DNA of 7,660 bases from Acinetobacter sp. (lineage in GTDB: Bacteria > Pseudomonadota > Gammaproteobacteria > Pseudomonadales > Moraxellaceae), in contig SSHD01000088.1 in NCBI GenBank assembly GCA_008017255.1, positions 1 through 7,660 of the forward strand. Reading direction: 5' to 3'. This document shows positions 1-5,465 of this stretch, piece after piece. The number at the start of each line of letters is the position of its first letter. Position 1 is the stretch's first letter. The notes beneath the pieces were generated by a model, which saw nothing but the letters and a program-made list of their open reading frames with translations, made no database searches and was not told the origin of the DNA. The position numbers were made by a program, and so were the translations under genes.

Positions 1-1
1 C

Positions 2-208
2 CACGATGCACAACTACAAAATGATGCGCATTGTCCAGACTGCAATAGTCCCTCGCATTGTCAAAACGTAAATGTGCTCTTCAATCCACAGCTAATCAGC
101 TTATCTCTTTCACCCATGTTAGAGCAAAGCGCGCATATTCATAGCGACTATCAGGCACGACATCTTGCTGGCTATTGGCAACAGATTTTACGCCCGCCCA
201 AAACCTGA
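2..208 (+). CDS. C-terminal part of a small Cys/His-containing protein, probably copper-linked
   Basis: An open frame enters from the left edge and runs 68 codons to a TGA at 206-208; its start lies outside the window. I do not recognise a named family. Its first visible residues include a metal-site-like cluster, HCPDC followed by HC (visible residues H10, C11, C14, H19, C20), then more histidines in SAHIH and a basic end, RHLAGYWQQILRPPKT. It ends 88 bases before copA on the same strand, and no convincing terminator lies between, so co-transcription with copAB is plausible. Small Cys/His proteins upstream of cop genes are often periplasmic or membrane-associated metal binders; that role is inferred from position and composition. 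The frame has no stop over its visible length and shows protein-like composition, but a 68-codon fragment remains modest evidence. Confidence 0.55.
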   Translation, partial: HDAQLQNDAHCPDCNSPSHCQNVNVLFNPQLISLSLSPMLEQSAHIHSDYQARHLAGYWQQILRPPKT

Positions 209-224
209 TCTGCCTTAAATTCAT

Positions 225-264
225 CTCTTTTATAAAGAGGTGGTCGGGGAGATTTATTCTCCTT
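225..264 (+). promoter_or_regulatory. two small hairpins in the copA leader
   Basis: CTCTTT (225-230) pairs with AAAGAG (234-239) across a three-base loop. Just after it, GGAGA (248-252) pairs with TCTCC (258-262), extendable by two G-U pairs. Neither is followed by a T-run, so they do not look like terminators. They occupy about half of the 88-base gap before copA and could be leader RNA structure or part of a regulator site. I see no clear CueR- or CopR-type operator. Confidence 0.3.
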
Positions 265-296
265 AAAGTCAGTTTTTATCAGATGAGGAAAATAAG

Positions 297-2084
297 ATGT
301 CTGCAAAAATATCTGCTGCTGTTATCGGCAGTATAAGCCTATTATTTGCGCCATACAGTTGGGCGGCTATCAAAGAATATCACTTGAATATTAATCAGGG
401 CATGGTCAATGTGACTGGCAAGCCATTACAACGCATGACTGTCAATGGTCAATTTATTGCACCGACGCTCGAGTTTGAAGAAGGCGATGAAGCCGTCATT
501 CATGTCCATAATCAGCTCAAAAATCAAGATACCTCTTTGCATTGGCATGGTTTGCTGCTGCCAGGTTTGATGGATGGTGTGCCGGGTTTTAATGGCTTCA
601 AGGGCATTCAACCGAATGGTAGTTTTGAGTATCGTTTTAAGGTGCGGCAGAACGGCACCTATTGGTATCACGCGCATAGCAAAGGTCAAGAACAAGATGG
701 TTTGTACGGTGCTTTGGTGATTTATCCGAAAGGGAAAAAACCAGTTGCCGCACATGAACAAGCCGAGCGTGATTATGTGGTGATGCTGTCCGATTTTCAT
801 AATACGACCAGCGATCAGATTATGAAAAATCTGAAAAAATCTGCCGAGTACTATCAAAACCAACGTGAAACGGTGGCGGATGTTGTAGAGCAAGTACAAC
901 GTGATGGGGTAAAAGCCACATGGCAAGACCGTAGCATGTGGAACCGTATGCGCATGTTGAAAACCGACTTGTCCGATGTCACGGGCTATACTTTTTTAGT
1001 CAATGGCAAAACGCCTGAACAAAACTGGACTGGGCTGTTTAAGCCGAATGAAAAAGTCCGCTTACGCTTTATTAATGCCTCAGCGATGTCTTTTTTTGAT
1101 GTGCGAATTCCGAACTTGAAAATGACCGTAGTCAGCGCCGATGGGCAGCCAGTGCAACCGATTGCTGTCGATGAATTTCGTATAGGCGCAGCAGAAACTT
1201 ATGATGTGATGGTGGAGCCACAAGGCAATCATTATCAAATAGAAGCCGAGTCAATCGACCGTAGTGGCTTTGCTATAGGCACTTTGCACAATCAGCAGCA
1301 GCCACAGACGCATGGTATTCATATGCCAACACCACGCCCGCGTTCTTTGCTCACCATGCAAGATATGGGACATGGCACGGTATCGGCTGAGCATGGCAAT
1401 ATGCAGCATGCGCAGATGGGTCAGAGTGAAATAGATCATAGCAAAATGAACCATGCAGCAATGAACCATAGCCCAATGAATCATGCGCAGCATCAACAAA
1501 TGGATCATTCAGCACATGCAGCTGCAACAAAAACAGCATCAGATCAACAACCTGTCTATGGTTGGGCGAATGCATCTACGCCTACAGGACATAAGGCACT
1601 GCAATATAGCGACTTAAAAGCGTTAACTCCACAGCCTGATAGCCGTGCTGCCGAAAGCGAATTGGTGATTCGTTTGGGCGGCACGATGGAGCGTTATCTA
1701 TGGACGATTAACGGTAAAAAGTTCAGTGATGCGGAACCCTTACAGGTTAACTATGGCGAACGCATCCGCTTGAAATTTATTAATGACAGTATGATGGCGC
1801 ACCCAATGCACTTGCATGGCATGTTTATGCAATTGGAAAATGGACAAAGTGCTGTGGATATGCCGAATAAACACACCATCGTGGTGCCACCAGGTCAAAC
1901 CGTCACGGCGATGCTCACGGCAGATGAACTGGGCGAATGGGCGATTCATTGCCATTTGTTGTATCACATGTCGGCAGGCATGATGAATAAGTTGATTGTG
2001 GCAAACGTTGCCGATCACAGTACAGCGCCACAGCCTGCGCCGTCTGCGCCAGCAAACAAAGGAGAGCATCATGCACATCACTAA
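297..2084 (+). CDS. copA: CopA/PcoA-family periplasmic multicopper oxidase, copper resistance
   Basis: This 595-residue protein is a periplasmic multicopper oxidase of the CopA/PcoA type, expected to oxidise Cu(I) and bind copper. All four copper-ligand motifs are present: HWHG (H82, H84), YWYHAHS (H125, H127), HPMHLHG (H502, H505, H507) and HCHLLYHMSAGM (H551, C552, H553, H557, M562). Cupredoxin-like domains fill residues about 30-145, 155-330 and 450-570. Between the last two lies a Met/His-rich stretch (354-407) with repeats of the form MNHxx, and the C-terminus is GEHHAHH. The N-terminus (residues 1-23, ending SWA) looks like a Sec-type signal peptide. There is no twin-arginine motif, although Tat export is usual in this family, and a stop codon at 264-266 rules out an upstream extension. 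GAGG at 285-288 is a well-placed ribosome site for ATG 297. The end overlaps copB, implying an operon. Confidence 0.95.
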   Translation: MSAKISAAVIGSISLLFAPYSWAAIKEYHLNINQGMVNVTGKPLQRMTVNGQFIAPTLEFEEGDEAVIHVHNQLKNQDTSLHWHGLLLPGLMDGVPGFNGFKGIQPNGSFEYRFKVRQNGTYWYHAHSKGQEQDGLYGALVIYPKGKKPVAAHEQAERDYVVMLSDFHNTTSDQIMKNLKKSAEYYQNQRETVADVVEQVQRDGVKATWQDRSMWNRMRMLKTDLSDVTGYTFLVNGKTPEQNWTGLFKPNEKVRLRFINASAMSFFDVRIPNLKMTVVSADGQPVQPIAVDEFRIGAAETYDVMVEPQGNHYQIEAESIDRSGFAIGTLHNQQQPQTHGIHMPTPRPRSLLTMQDMGHGTVSAEHGNMQHAQMGQSEIDHSKMNHAAMNHSPMNHAQHQQMDHSAHAAATKTASDQQPVYGWANASTPTGHKALQYSDLKALTPQPDSRAAESELVIRLGGTMERYLWTINGKKFSDAEPLQVNYGERIRLKFINDSMMAHPMHLHGMFMQLENGQSAVDMPNKHTIVVPPGQTVTAMLTADELGEWAIHCHLLYHMSAGMMNKLIVANVADHSTAPQPAPSAPANKGEHHAHH

Positions 2085-2823
2085 GCACGTTGTTCACTGC
2101 GTTTGTATTGCTACGGTCATGGCTTCATTTAGCAGTATGGTTTGGGCAGAAACTACGCACGATCATCGCCATGAACATGGTGGGCAAATTTATCAATCGA
2201 GCCGCTTAGAAAGTAAATGGCTGCGCAATGATGATGGCGAAGGCGTGCTAAAGTCCGAGCTGGAAACACGTATTGGCACAGATGAAAACAAGGTTTTTAT
2301 CAAATTACATAGCGATAAAGCAGAATCACAGCAAGCCGAATACGCCGCCAAAGTCTTGTACAGTCGCAATATTGCCGATTTTTGGGATGCTCAAGTTGGG
2401 ATGCGGTATCGCCACGATGCTAAGCGAGAGGTAGATCAAGAGCAAGTCGATGCAGTGTTTGGGCTGCATGGTTTAGCGCCGTATTTCTTTGAAACCGATG
2501 CCTATGTGTATGTGGGGCAAGACCGCCAAGTTGTGTTCAATTTGGAAACCGAACGTGATCTGTTGCTAACGCAAAAGTGGATAGTGCAGCCGTATTTGGA
2601 CTTCAATATTGTGTTCAGTGATGAGTCTAGCGATGCACAAAAGTCTGGTTTAAATAGCGCACAACTGGGCTTAGAAACCCGTTATGAAATCAGCAAAAAC
2701 GTCATGCCGTTTGTCGATGTTGCGTATGGCTATCACAAAGGCGACAAACAGACCGCATGGCAAGCCGAATCTGAGCGTGAAACAGGTTGGTTGTATGGCG
2801 CAGGTTTAAGGCTAAAGTTTTGA
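2071..2823 (+). CDS. copB: CopB/PcoB-family outer-membrane copper resistance protein
   Basis: CopB is the outer-membrane partner of CopA in copper tolerance. The frame could open as early as a TTG at 1996, but ATG 2071 is chosen: AGGAG at 2060-2064 sits six bases ahead of it, and only this start puts a signal peptide (MHITKHVVHCVC to VWA, residues 1-26) at the N-terminus. The mature protein begins with a His-rich segment (H30, H32, H34, H36). Alternating polar/hydrophobic strands typical of a barrel follow, and the chain ends in LRLKF with a terminal Phe, the usual outer-membrane assembly signal. At 250 residues it lacks the long Met-rich N-terminal repeats found in some CopB proteins. The first 14 bases overlap the end of copA, so translation is probably coupled. 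Confidence 0.91.
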   Translation: MHITKHVVHCVCIATVMASFSSMVWAETTHDHRHEHGGQIYQSSRLESKWLRNDDGEGVLKSELETRIGTDENKVFIKLHSDKAESQQAEYAAKVLYSRNIADFWDAQVGMRYRHDAKREVDQEQVDAVFGLHGLAPYFFETDAYVYVGQDRQVVFNLETERDLLLTQKWIVQPYLDFNIVFSDESSDAQKSGLNSAQLGLETRYEISKNVMPFVDVAYGYHKGDKQTAWQAESERETGWLYGAGLRLKF

Positions 2824-2850
2824 TATTGGTATAAAATGTTATTTTTTTGA

Positions 2851-2884
2851 GATACTGTTGGTTTATACTGGCAGTATCTTTTTT
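2851..2884 (+). terminator. probable rho-independent terminator after copB
   Basis: GATACTG (2851-2857) pairs perfectly with CAGTATC (2872-2878) and is followed directly by six T residues (2879-2884). It starts 27 bases after the copB stop. The stem is only 7 bp and AT-rich with a 14-base loop, so it may be leaky, allowing some read-through into the next gene. Confidence 0.62.
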
Positions 2885-2903
2885 AGTCAATCGGGGTGCG
2901 CAA

Positions 2904-3410
2904 ATGGCTTTAGAACAACAAGATGGTACCAAAACAACGACCCACACAGCAGTTGAAAAGCGTGCGCCATACCCAACGGATTGCAGTGATTCACAACTGG
3001 AGCTGATACCCGATGCAGGCTGTATGCAGGTGAGTTATTTTTATTTGCCAGAGCTACGCAGCACACTGCAAGCCCAGCGAGTACGAAAAGCATTATTACC
3101 CTTTGCTGAAAAGTTGCTTGAACATCATATCGATATACACACACGGCATGTGACGCTGTATCACCAGCACTCAATTGATGAGGTCACTAAAGTGTTGCAG
3201 CAGTTGGGTTTAGGAGTAGAATTGCAGCAAACTTTGTCGCATTTTGAGCCCTTGGATCTGCAGATTCCGCAACCAACCCCTGAGCTTGACTCGGCGCTCC
3301 CACCATCAGCTCTGGAGCGTTATTTCAAGACACTGCAACAGTGGGCGGTGGCGGTACTTGGCAAACTCAAACAATGGTTAAATCACTTGAATAAGAAACA
3401 GGATTCATAA
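2904..3410 (+). CDS. small protein of unknown function, possible HMA-like fold without CxxC
   Basis: No named family is recognised with certainty. ATG 2904 gives 168 residues and is preceded by a weak ribosome site (GGGG at 2893-2896). An in-frame TTG at 2847 would extend the protein by 19 hydrophobic residues, but that stretch is the copB terminator and has no ribosome site, so it is rejected. Residues about 34-110 (LIPDAGCMQVSYFYLPEL, then a helix, HIDIHTRHVTLYHQ, a second helix and GLGVELQQT) read as alternating strand and helix like the beta-alpha-beta-beta-alpha-beta metal-binding (HMA) domain. The CxxC copper ligands are missing; cysteines are at 27 and 40 only, and histidines cluster at 74-89. 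A Pro-rich linker (121-135) leads to an amphipathic C-terminal helix (138-164). It follows copB and lies one base ahead of the next gene. A metal-related role is inferred from fold pattern and place. Confidence 0.75.
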   Translation: MALEQQDGTKTTTHTAVEKRAPYPTDCSDSQLELIPDAGCMQVSYFYLPELRSTLQAQRVRKALLPFAEKLLEHHIDIHTRHVTLYHQHSIDEVTKVLQQLGLGVELQQTLSHFEPLDLQIPQPTPELDSALPPSALERYFKTLQQWAVAVLGKLKQWLNHLNKKQDS

Positions 3411-3411
3411 C

Positions 3412-3957
3412 ATGCCAAGATGGATGTATGGCTTACTCGGTTTGGCTTTCGCGTGGTTGGTTTGGACAAAGTTCTTACAACCAAGCCCAGATTTAAGCCA
3501 AATTACCCCACAACAAGGCGTGCAAGTGGTGGCTTTGGAATCTTACGAGGGTTCATTTCGGGTACTGGGCCGAGAAGACTACCATCTTGGGCGTGAGGCT
3601 GAATTTTCACCGACCGATATTGCTGTGGGTTGGGGCGAAATGGCGAATCCGCACGTGTATGAACAGGTTGATATTTCGCAGCGTAACCGGTGGTATTATT
3701 GGCGGGTCGACAGCACACCACCCATTTCCATGCAAGCCATTGCGCAACAAAGTGCCAATATGCACCTCGTACCTGCCAATGCGGCAATCGCCAAACAAAT
3801 CAAAAAAATTAAACCCGATGATCTGGTCTATTTAAAAGGCACGCTGATTGAAATTCAGACCCAAGATGGTTGGCGCTGGCGCAGTTCATTGTCACGTGTA
3901 GACACTGGTAATGGCGCTTGTGAACTGATGCGAGTAGAAAGTATTGTGTGGCAATAA
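3412..3957 (+). CDS. conserved membrane-anchored protein of unknown function
   Basis: This 181-residue protein has one N-terminal membrane segment or uncleaved signal (residues about 5-22, YGLLGLAFAWLVWTKFL). A soluble domain of about 150 residues follows, probably on the periplasmic side. Motifs that look constrained are FSPTDIAVGWG (65-75), ISQRNRWYYWR (88-98), SANMHLVPAN (114-123) and DGWRWRSSLSRVDTGNGACE (152-171). I recall this pattern from hypothetical proteins spread among gammaproteobacteria but know of no assigned activity. No catalytic triad or metal motif stands out; the aromatic and arginine-rich blocks suggest a binding surface. ATG 3412 has AGGA at 3400-3403 as ribosome site and lies one base after the stop of the preceding gene, so the two are co-transcribed and probably translationally coupled. 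Confidence 0.86.
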   Translation: MPRWMYGLLGLAFAWLVWTKFLQPSPDLSQITPQQGVQVVALESYEGSFRVLGREDYHLGREAEFSPTDIAVGWGEMANPHVYEQVDISQRNRWYYWRVDSTPPISMQAIAQQSANMHLVPANAAIAKQIKKIKPDDLVYLKGTLIEIQTQDGWRWRSSLSRVDTGNGACELMRVESIVWQ

Positions 3958-3979
3958 GACATCCAAAGATACATAACAT

Positions 3980-4010
3980 TTCACATAAAAATGCCGTTTT
4001 AAAGTACACT
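3980..4010 (+). promoter_or_regulatory. candidate promoter for the riboswitch-sugE transcript
   Basis: TACACT (4005-4010) fits a -10 element (T, A, A and T of the consensus). TTCACA (3980-3985) is a possible -35 element, with a rather long 19-base spacer. Transcription would start near 4016-4018, just ahead of the first riboswitch hairpin at 4021, which is where a promoter is expected. Position is the main support. Confidence 0.38.
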
Positions 4011-4020
4011 GCTACAAAGA

Positions 4021-4064
4021 GGAGGACGACCTCCCGCGAAAGAATCACCTTGGGACGACTCAAG
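4021..4064 (+). promoter_or_regulatory. guanidine-II riboswitch (mini-ykkC)
   Basis: Two short hairpins carry the same four-base loop ACGA, matching the ACGR loop that defines guanidine-II riboswitches. Hairpin 1 is GGAGG (4021-4025), ACGA (4026-4029), CCTCC (4030-4034). Hairpin 2 is CTTGGG (4049-4054), ACGA (4055-4058), CTCAAG (4059-4064), with one G-U pair. The linker is 14 bases. In the known class the two loops dock with each other on binding guanidinium and expose the ribosome site. Hairpin 2 ends 24 bases before the sugE start codon, and the controlled gene is a guanidinium exporter of the expected family. Sequence, geometry and gene context all agree. Confidence 0.9.
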
Positions 4065-4088
4065 CATTGAACATGATGAGTGTGCGAA

Positions 4089-4406
4089 ATGGCATGGGTA
4101 ATTTTAATTTTAGCCGGTATTTTTGAAGTTATTTGGGCATATTCAATGAAGCTGTCCGAGGGTTTCACGCGTTTAACTCCCAGTGTAGTGACCATTGTTT
4201 TTATGATTTTAAGCGTGGTGTTGCTGTCGATTTCTATGCGCACGCTTCCATTGGGAACAGCGTATACGATTTGGACAGGTATTGGCGCGATAGGATCATT
4301 TGCTGTGGGGATTCTGATTCTAAATGAACCAATGACCGCAATGCGAATGATTGCAGCAGTACTGATCGTCTCTGGTTTGGTTTTAATGAAACTGTCAACA
4401 AATTGA
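4089..4406 (+). CDS. sugE: SMR-family guanidinium exporter (SugE/Gdx)
   Basis: This 105-residue, four-helix inner-membrane protein belongs to the small multidrug resistance family, guanidinium exporter (Gdx, formerly SugE) branch, which exchanges guanidinium for protons as an antiparallel dimer. Residues forming the binding site in characterised Gdx proteins are all present: G10, E13 (central proton/substrate carboxylate), W16, S42, Y59 and W62. Helices span about 2-20, 29-50, 57-77 and 84-102. The open frame begins at a GTG at 4080, but ATG 4089 gives MAWVILILAG, the family's usual start and exact usual length, with GATGAG just upstream as a modest ribosome site. The guanidine-II riboswitch ahead of it points to guanidinium as substrate rather than quaternary ammonium drugs. 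ogt follows after 57 bases. Confidence 0.94.
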   Translation: MAWVILILAGIFEVIWAYSMKLSEGFTRLTPSVVTIVFMILSVVLLSISMRTLPLGTAYTIWTGIGAIGSFAVGILILNEPMTAMRMIAAVLIVSGLVLMKLSTN

Positions 4407-4418
4407 GTTAAGTTTCCG

Positions 4419-4435
4419 CTCTTTATTTAAAAGAG
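4419..4435 (+). terminator. weak hairpin between sugE and ogt
   Basis: CTCTTT (4419-4424) pairs with AAAGAG (4430-4435) around ATTTA. Flanking CCGC (4416-4419) and GCGG (4442-4445) could add an imperfect outer stem overlapping the inner one. There is no good T-run, so termination would be inefficient and ogt may be read from the sugE transcript. Confidence 0.25.
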
Positions 4436-4463
4436 TTGAGGGCGGTTTATTCGGAGCGAGTAG

Positions 4464-4949
4464 ATGCAACTGGTTTATATGTATATTGACTCCCCAGTGG
4501 GAGCATTAAAACTGGTTGCACATGATTCTGCTTTAGTTGCAGTGATGTGGGATAATGAAGATCATAAACGGGTCAGACTCGCTGAATTGATTGAAAAGCC
4601 GCAACATCCGATGTTATTGAAAACCAAACAGCAACTTGCCGAATATTTTGCAGGGCAACGACAGCAGTTCGATTTACCCTTAGATTTTCAGGGTACGGTA
4701 TTTCAGCAGCAGGTCTGGCAGGCTTTGCTGAGTATTCCTTATGGTGAAACCCGCAGTTATAAAGATATTGCGCGACAAATTGGCAATGAAAAAGCCGTAA
4801 GGGCGGTGGGTGCTGCCAATGGTAAGAATCCAATTTCGATTATTGCGCCGTGTCATCGGGTAATTGGTTCGGCTGGAGCTTTGGTGGGTTTTGCGGGCGG
4901 TTTGGATAAGAAGCAGATTCTGTTGAGTTTAGAGAATAATCAGAGCTAA
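4464..4949 (+). CDS. ogt: methylated-DNA--protein-cysteine S-methyltransferase (Ogt type)
   Basis: Ogt repairs O6-alkylguanine and O4-alkylthymine in DNA by transferring the alkyl group to its own cysteine in a single-use reaction. The 161-residue protein has the active-site motif PCHRV, with acceptor C130 and its partner H131. The DNA-binding part carries Y99 (SYKDIA), the arginine finger R113 (AVRAVG) and the ANGKNP hinge (118-123). The N-terminal domain (1-75, starting with the SPVGALKLVA strand) is intact. Length fits stand-alone Ogt enzymes, not the larger Ada fusion. ATG 4464 has GGAG at 4453-4456 as ribosome site. The gene lies 57 bases after sugE on the same strand with only a weak hairpin between, so partial co-transcription is possible. 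I see no Ada-type regulatory box. Confidence 0.94.
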   Translation: MQLVYMYIDSPVGALKLVAHDSALVAVMWDNEDHKRVRLAELIEKPQHPMLLKTKQQLAEYFAGQRQQFDLPLDFQGTVFQQQVWQALLSIPYGETRSYKDIARQIGNEKAVRAVGAANGKNPISIIAPCHRVIGSAGALVGFAGGLDKKQILLSLENNQS

Positions 4950-5050
4950 AGATAATATCTAACTTAAAAAATTGAGTAGTTCCATATTTAAGGGTTGTTT
5001 TGTTGTAGACCTATTCAAAATAAGCACTTGTTTTACATATCGGTGTTCTT

Positions 5051-5074
5051 TTACTTTTCAGAGATGAAAAGTAA
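5051..5074. repeat. inverted repeat 1: 10-bp hairpin with GAGA loop
   Basis: TTACTTTTCA (5051-5060) pairs perfectly with TGAAAAGTAA (5065-5074). The loop GAGA (5061-5064) fits the stable GNRA tetraloop class when read as + strand RNA. No T-run follows on either strand, so it is unlikely to be a simple terminator. Confidence 0.75.
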
Positions 5075-5086
5075 CAAAAATCTTTT

Positions 5087-5124
5087 GTTTGGCTGATAGT
5101 ACTTCCCTGATACCACAGCCAAAC
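5087..5124. repeat. inverted repeat 2: perfect 9-bp stem
   Basis: GTTTGGCTG (5087-5095) and CAGCCAAAC (5116-5124) are perfect reverse complements separated by 20 bases. The stem is relatively GC-rich for this spacer. It sits 12 bases after inverted repeat 1 and belongs to the same element. Confidence 0.7.
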
Positions 5125-5306
5125 GTGCGTCATCCATGCCGCCTTCCACTATAGTAAATGTTAAGTTATGGAGGGTTGAGGATTGGTTTGTTTTAAGGTG
5201 ATTAATAGCTGCTGATGAATTATCCATCTCACTAACTCTCGATTTTCCTCGCTGTTTGGAATAAGCTTCTCATAATCTCAGTGATAATTTGATACTCGGA
5301 AATGTT

Positions 5307-5397
5307 ATCCGCAACCTGCGTGACTTAGAAAATATACACTGCATTGTTTTGATCGTTGAAATTAAATAGATGCAAGAAGTGAACAGGTTTTGCGGAT
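5307..5397. repeat. inverted repeat 3: 12-bp stem with a two-base bulge
   Basis: ATCCGCAACCTG (5307-5318) is the reverse complement of CAGGTTTTGCGGAT (5384-5397) except for two extra T residues in the second arm. The enclosed 65 bases contain weaker pairing (GTGACTT near 5320 against AAGTGAAC near 5378-5385), so the whole 91-base stretch could fold into one long irregular hairpin. Confidence 0.6.
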
Positions 5398-5410
5398 GAC
5401 AAAGTTTTTG

Positions 5411-5432
5411 GTTACTTTTTTAAAAAAGTAAC
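5411..5432. repeat. inverted repeat 4: perfect 22-bp palindrome
   Basis: GTTAC followed by six T, six A and GTAAC is a perfect palindrome with no spacer. Its GTTACTTTT arm is the same sequence as the arm of inverted repeat 1 at the other end of the element, so the two ends share a terminal motif. Confidence 0.75.
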
Positions 5433-5444
5433 TCCAGCTGAAAG

Positions 5445-5465
5445 CTTATCCTGAAATAGGATGAG
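5445..5465 (+). promoter_or_regulatory. hairpin upstream of argJ
   Basis: CTTATCCT (5445-5452) pairs with AGGATGAG (5458-5465) through one G-U pair, around loop GAAAT. The last GAG of the stem also belongs to the 8-base palindrome GAGTACTC (5463-5470), so two alternative pairings compete. It lies 74 bases before the argJ start. I see no T-run and no convincing ARG box. A weak promoter candidate follows (TTGTTT 5485-5490 with TAATCA 5508-5513). Confidence 0.35.

Larger units (their letters stand above)
5051..5432. repeat. structured intergenic element, probably a degenerate dispersed repeat
   Basis: The 589 bases between ogt and argJ (4950-5538) contain no gene I can support. Within them this block holds four strong inverted repeats, listed separately, far more than is usual for such a spacer. 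Its ends mirror each other: AAAAGTAACAAAAA (5067-5080) on the left and TTTTTGGTTACTTTT (5405-5419) on the right are inverted copies differing by one extra G. The right part (about 5340-5420) and the left part resemble intergenic sequence I recall recurring in Acinetobacter genomes; this is memory, not a search. The element may extend left to about 4995. No transposase, target duplication or long frame is visible. It could be a non-autonomous mobile element, a structured RNA, or a relic. Confidence 0.55.

Noticed and set aside
225..239. Hairpin before copA as a terminator of the upstream gene
   Set aside because: There is no T-run after the stem and the stem is AT-rich; leader structure is a better description.
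1996..2070. Upstream TTG start for copB
   Set aside because: It would add 25 basic residues ahead of a clear signal peptide and lacks a ribosome site; ATG 2071 has AGGAG six bases upstream.
426..2097. Several open frames on the minus strand opposite copA, one with many Met/His residues
   Set aside because: They mirror the codon pattern of the real gene, including its Met/His repeats, and have no family resemblance or ribosome sites.
2847..2903. N-terminal extension of the 2904 gene from TTG 2847, giving a hydrophobic signal-like segment
   Set aside because: The stretch overlaps the copB terminator hairpin and its T-run, and TTG has no ribosome site; ATG 2904 is simpler.
3958..3979. Terminator after the 3412-3957 gene
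   Set aside because: No stem with a T-run lies between that stop codon and the candidate sugE promoter.
4080..4088. GTG start for sugE
   Set aside because: ATG 4089 gives the family's usual start and length of 105 residues; the three extra residues match nothing in the family.
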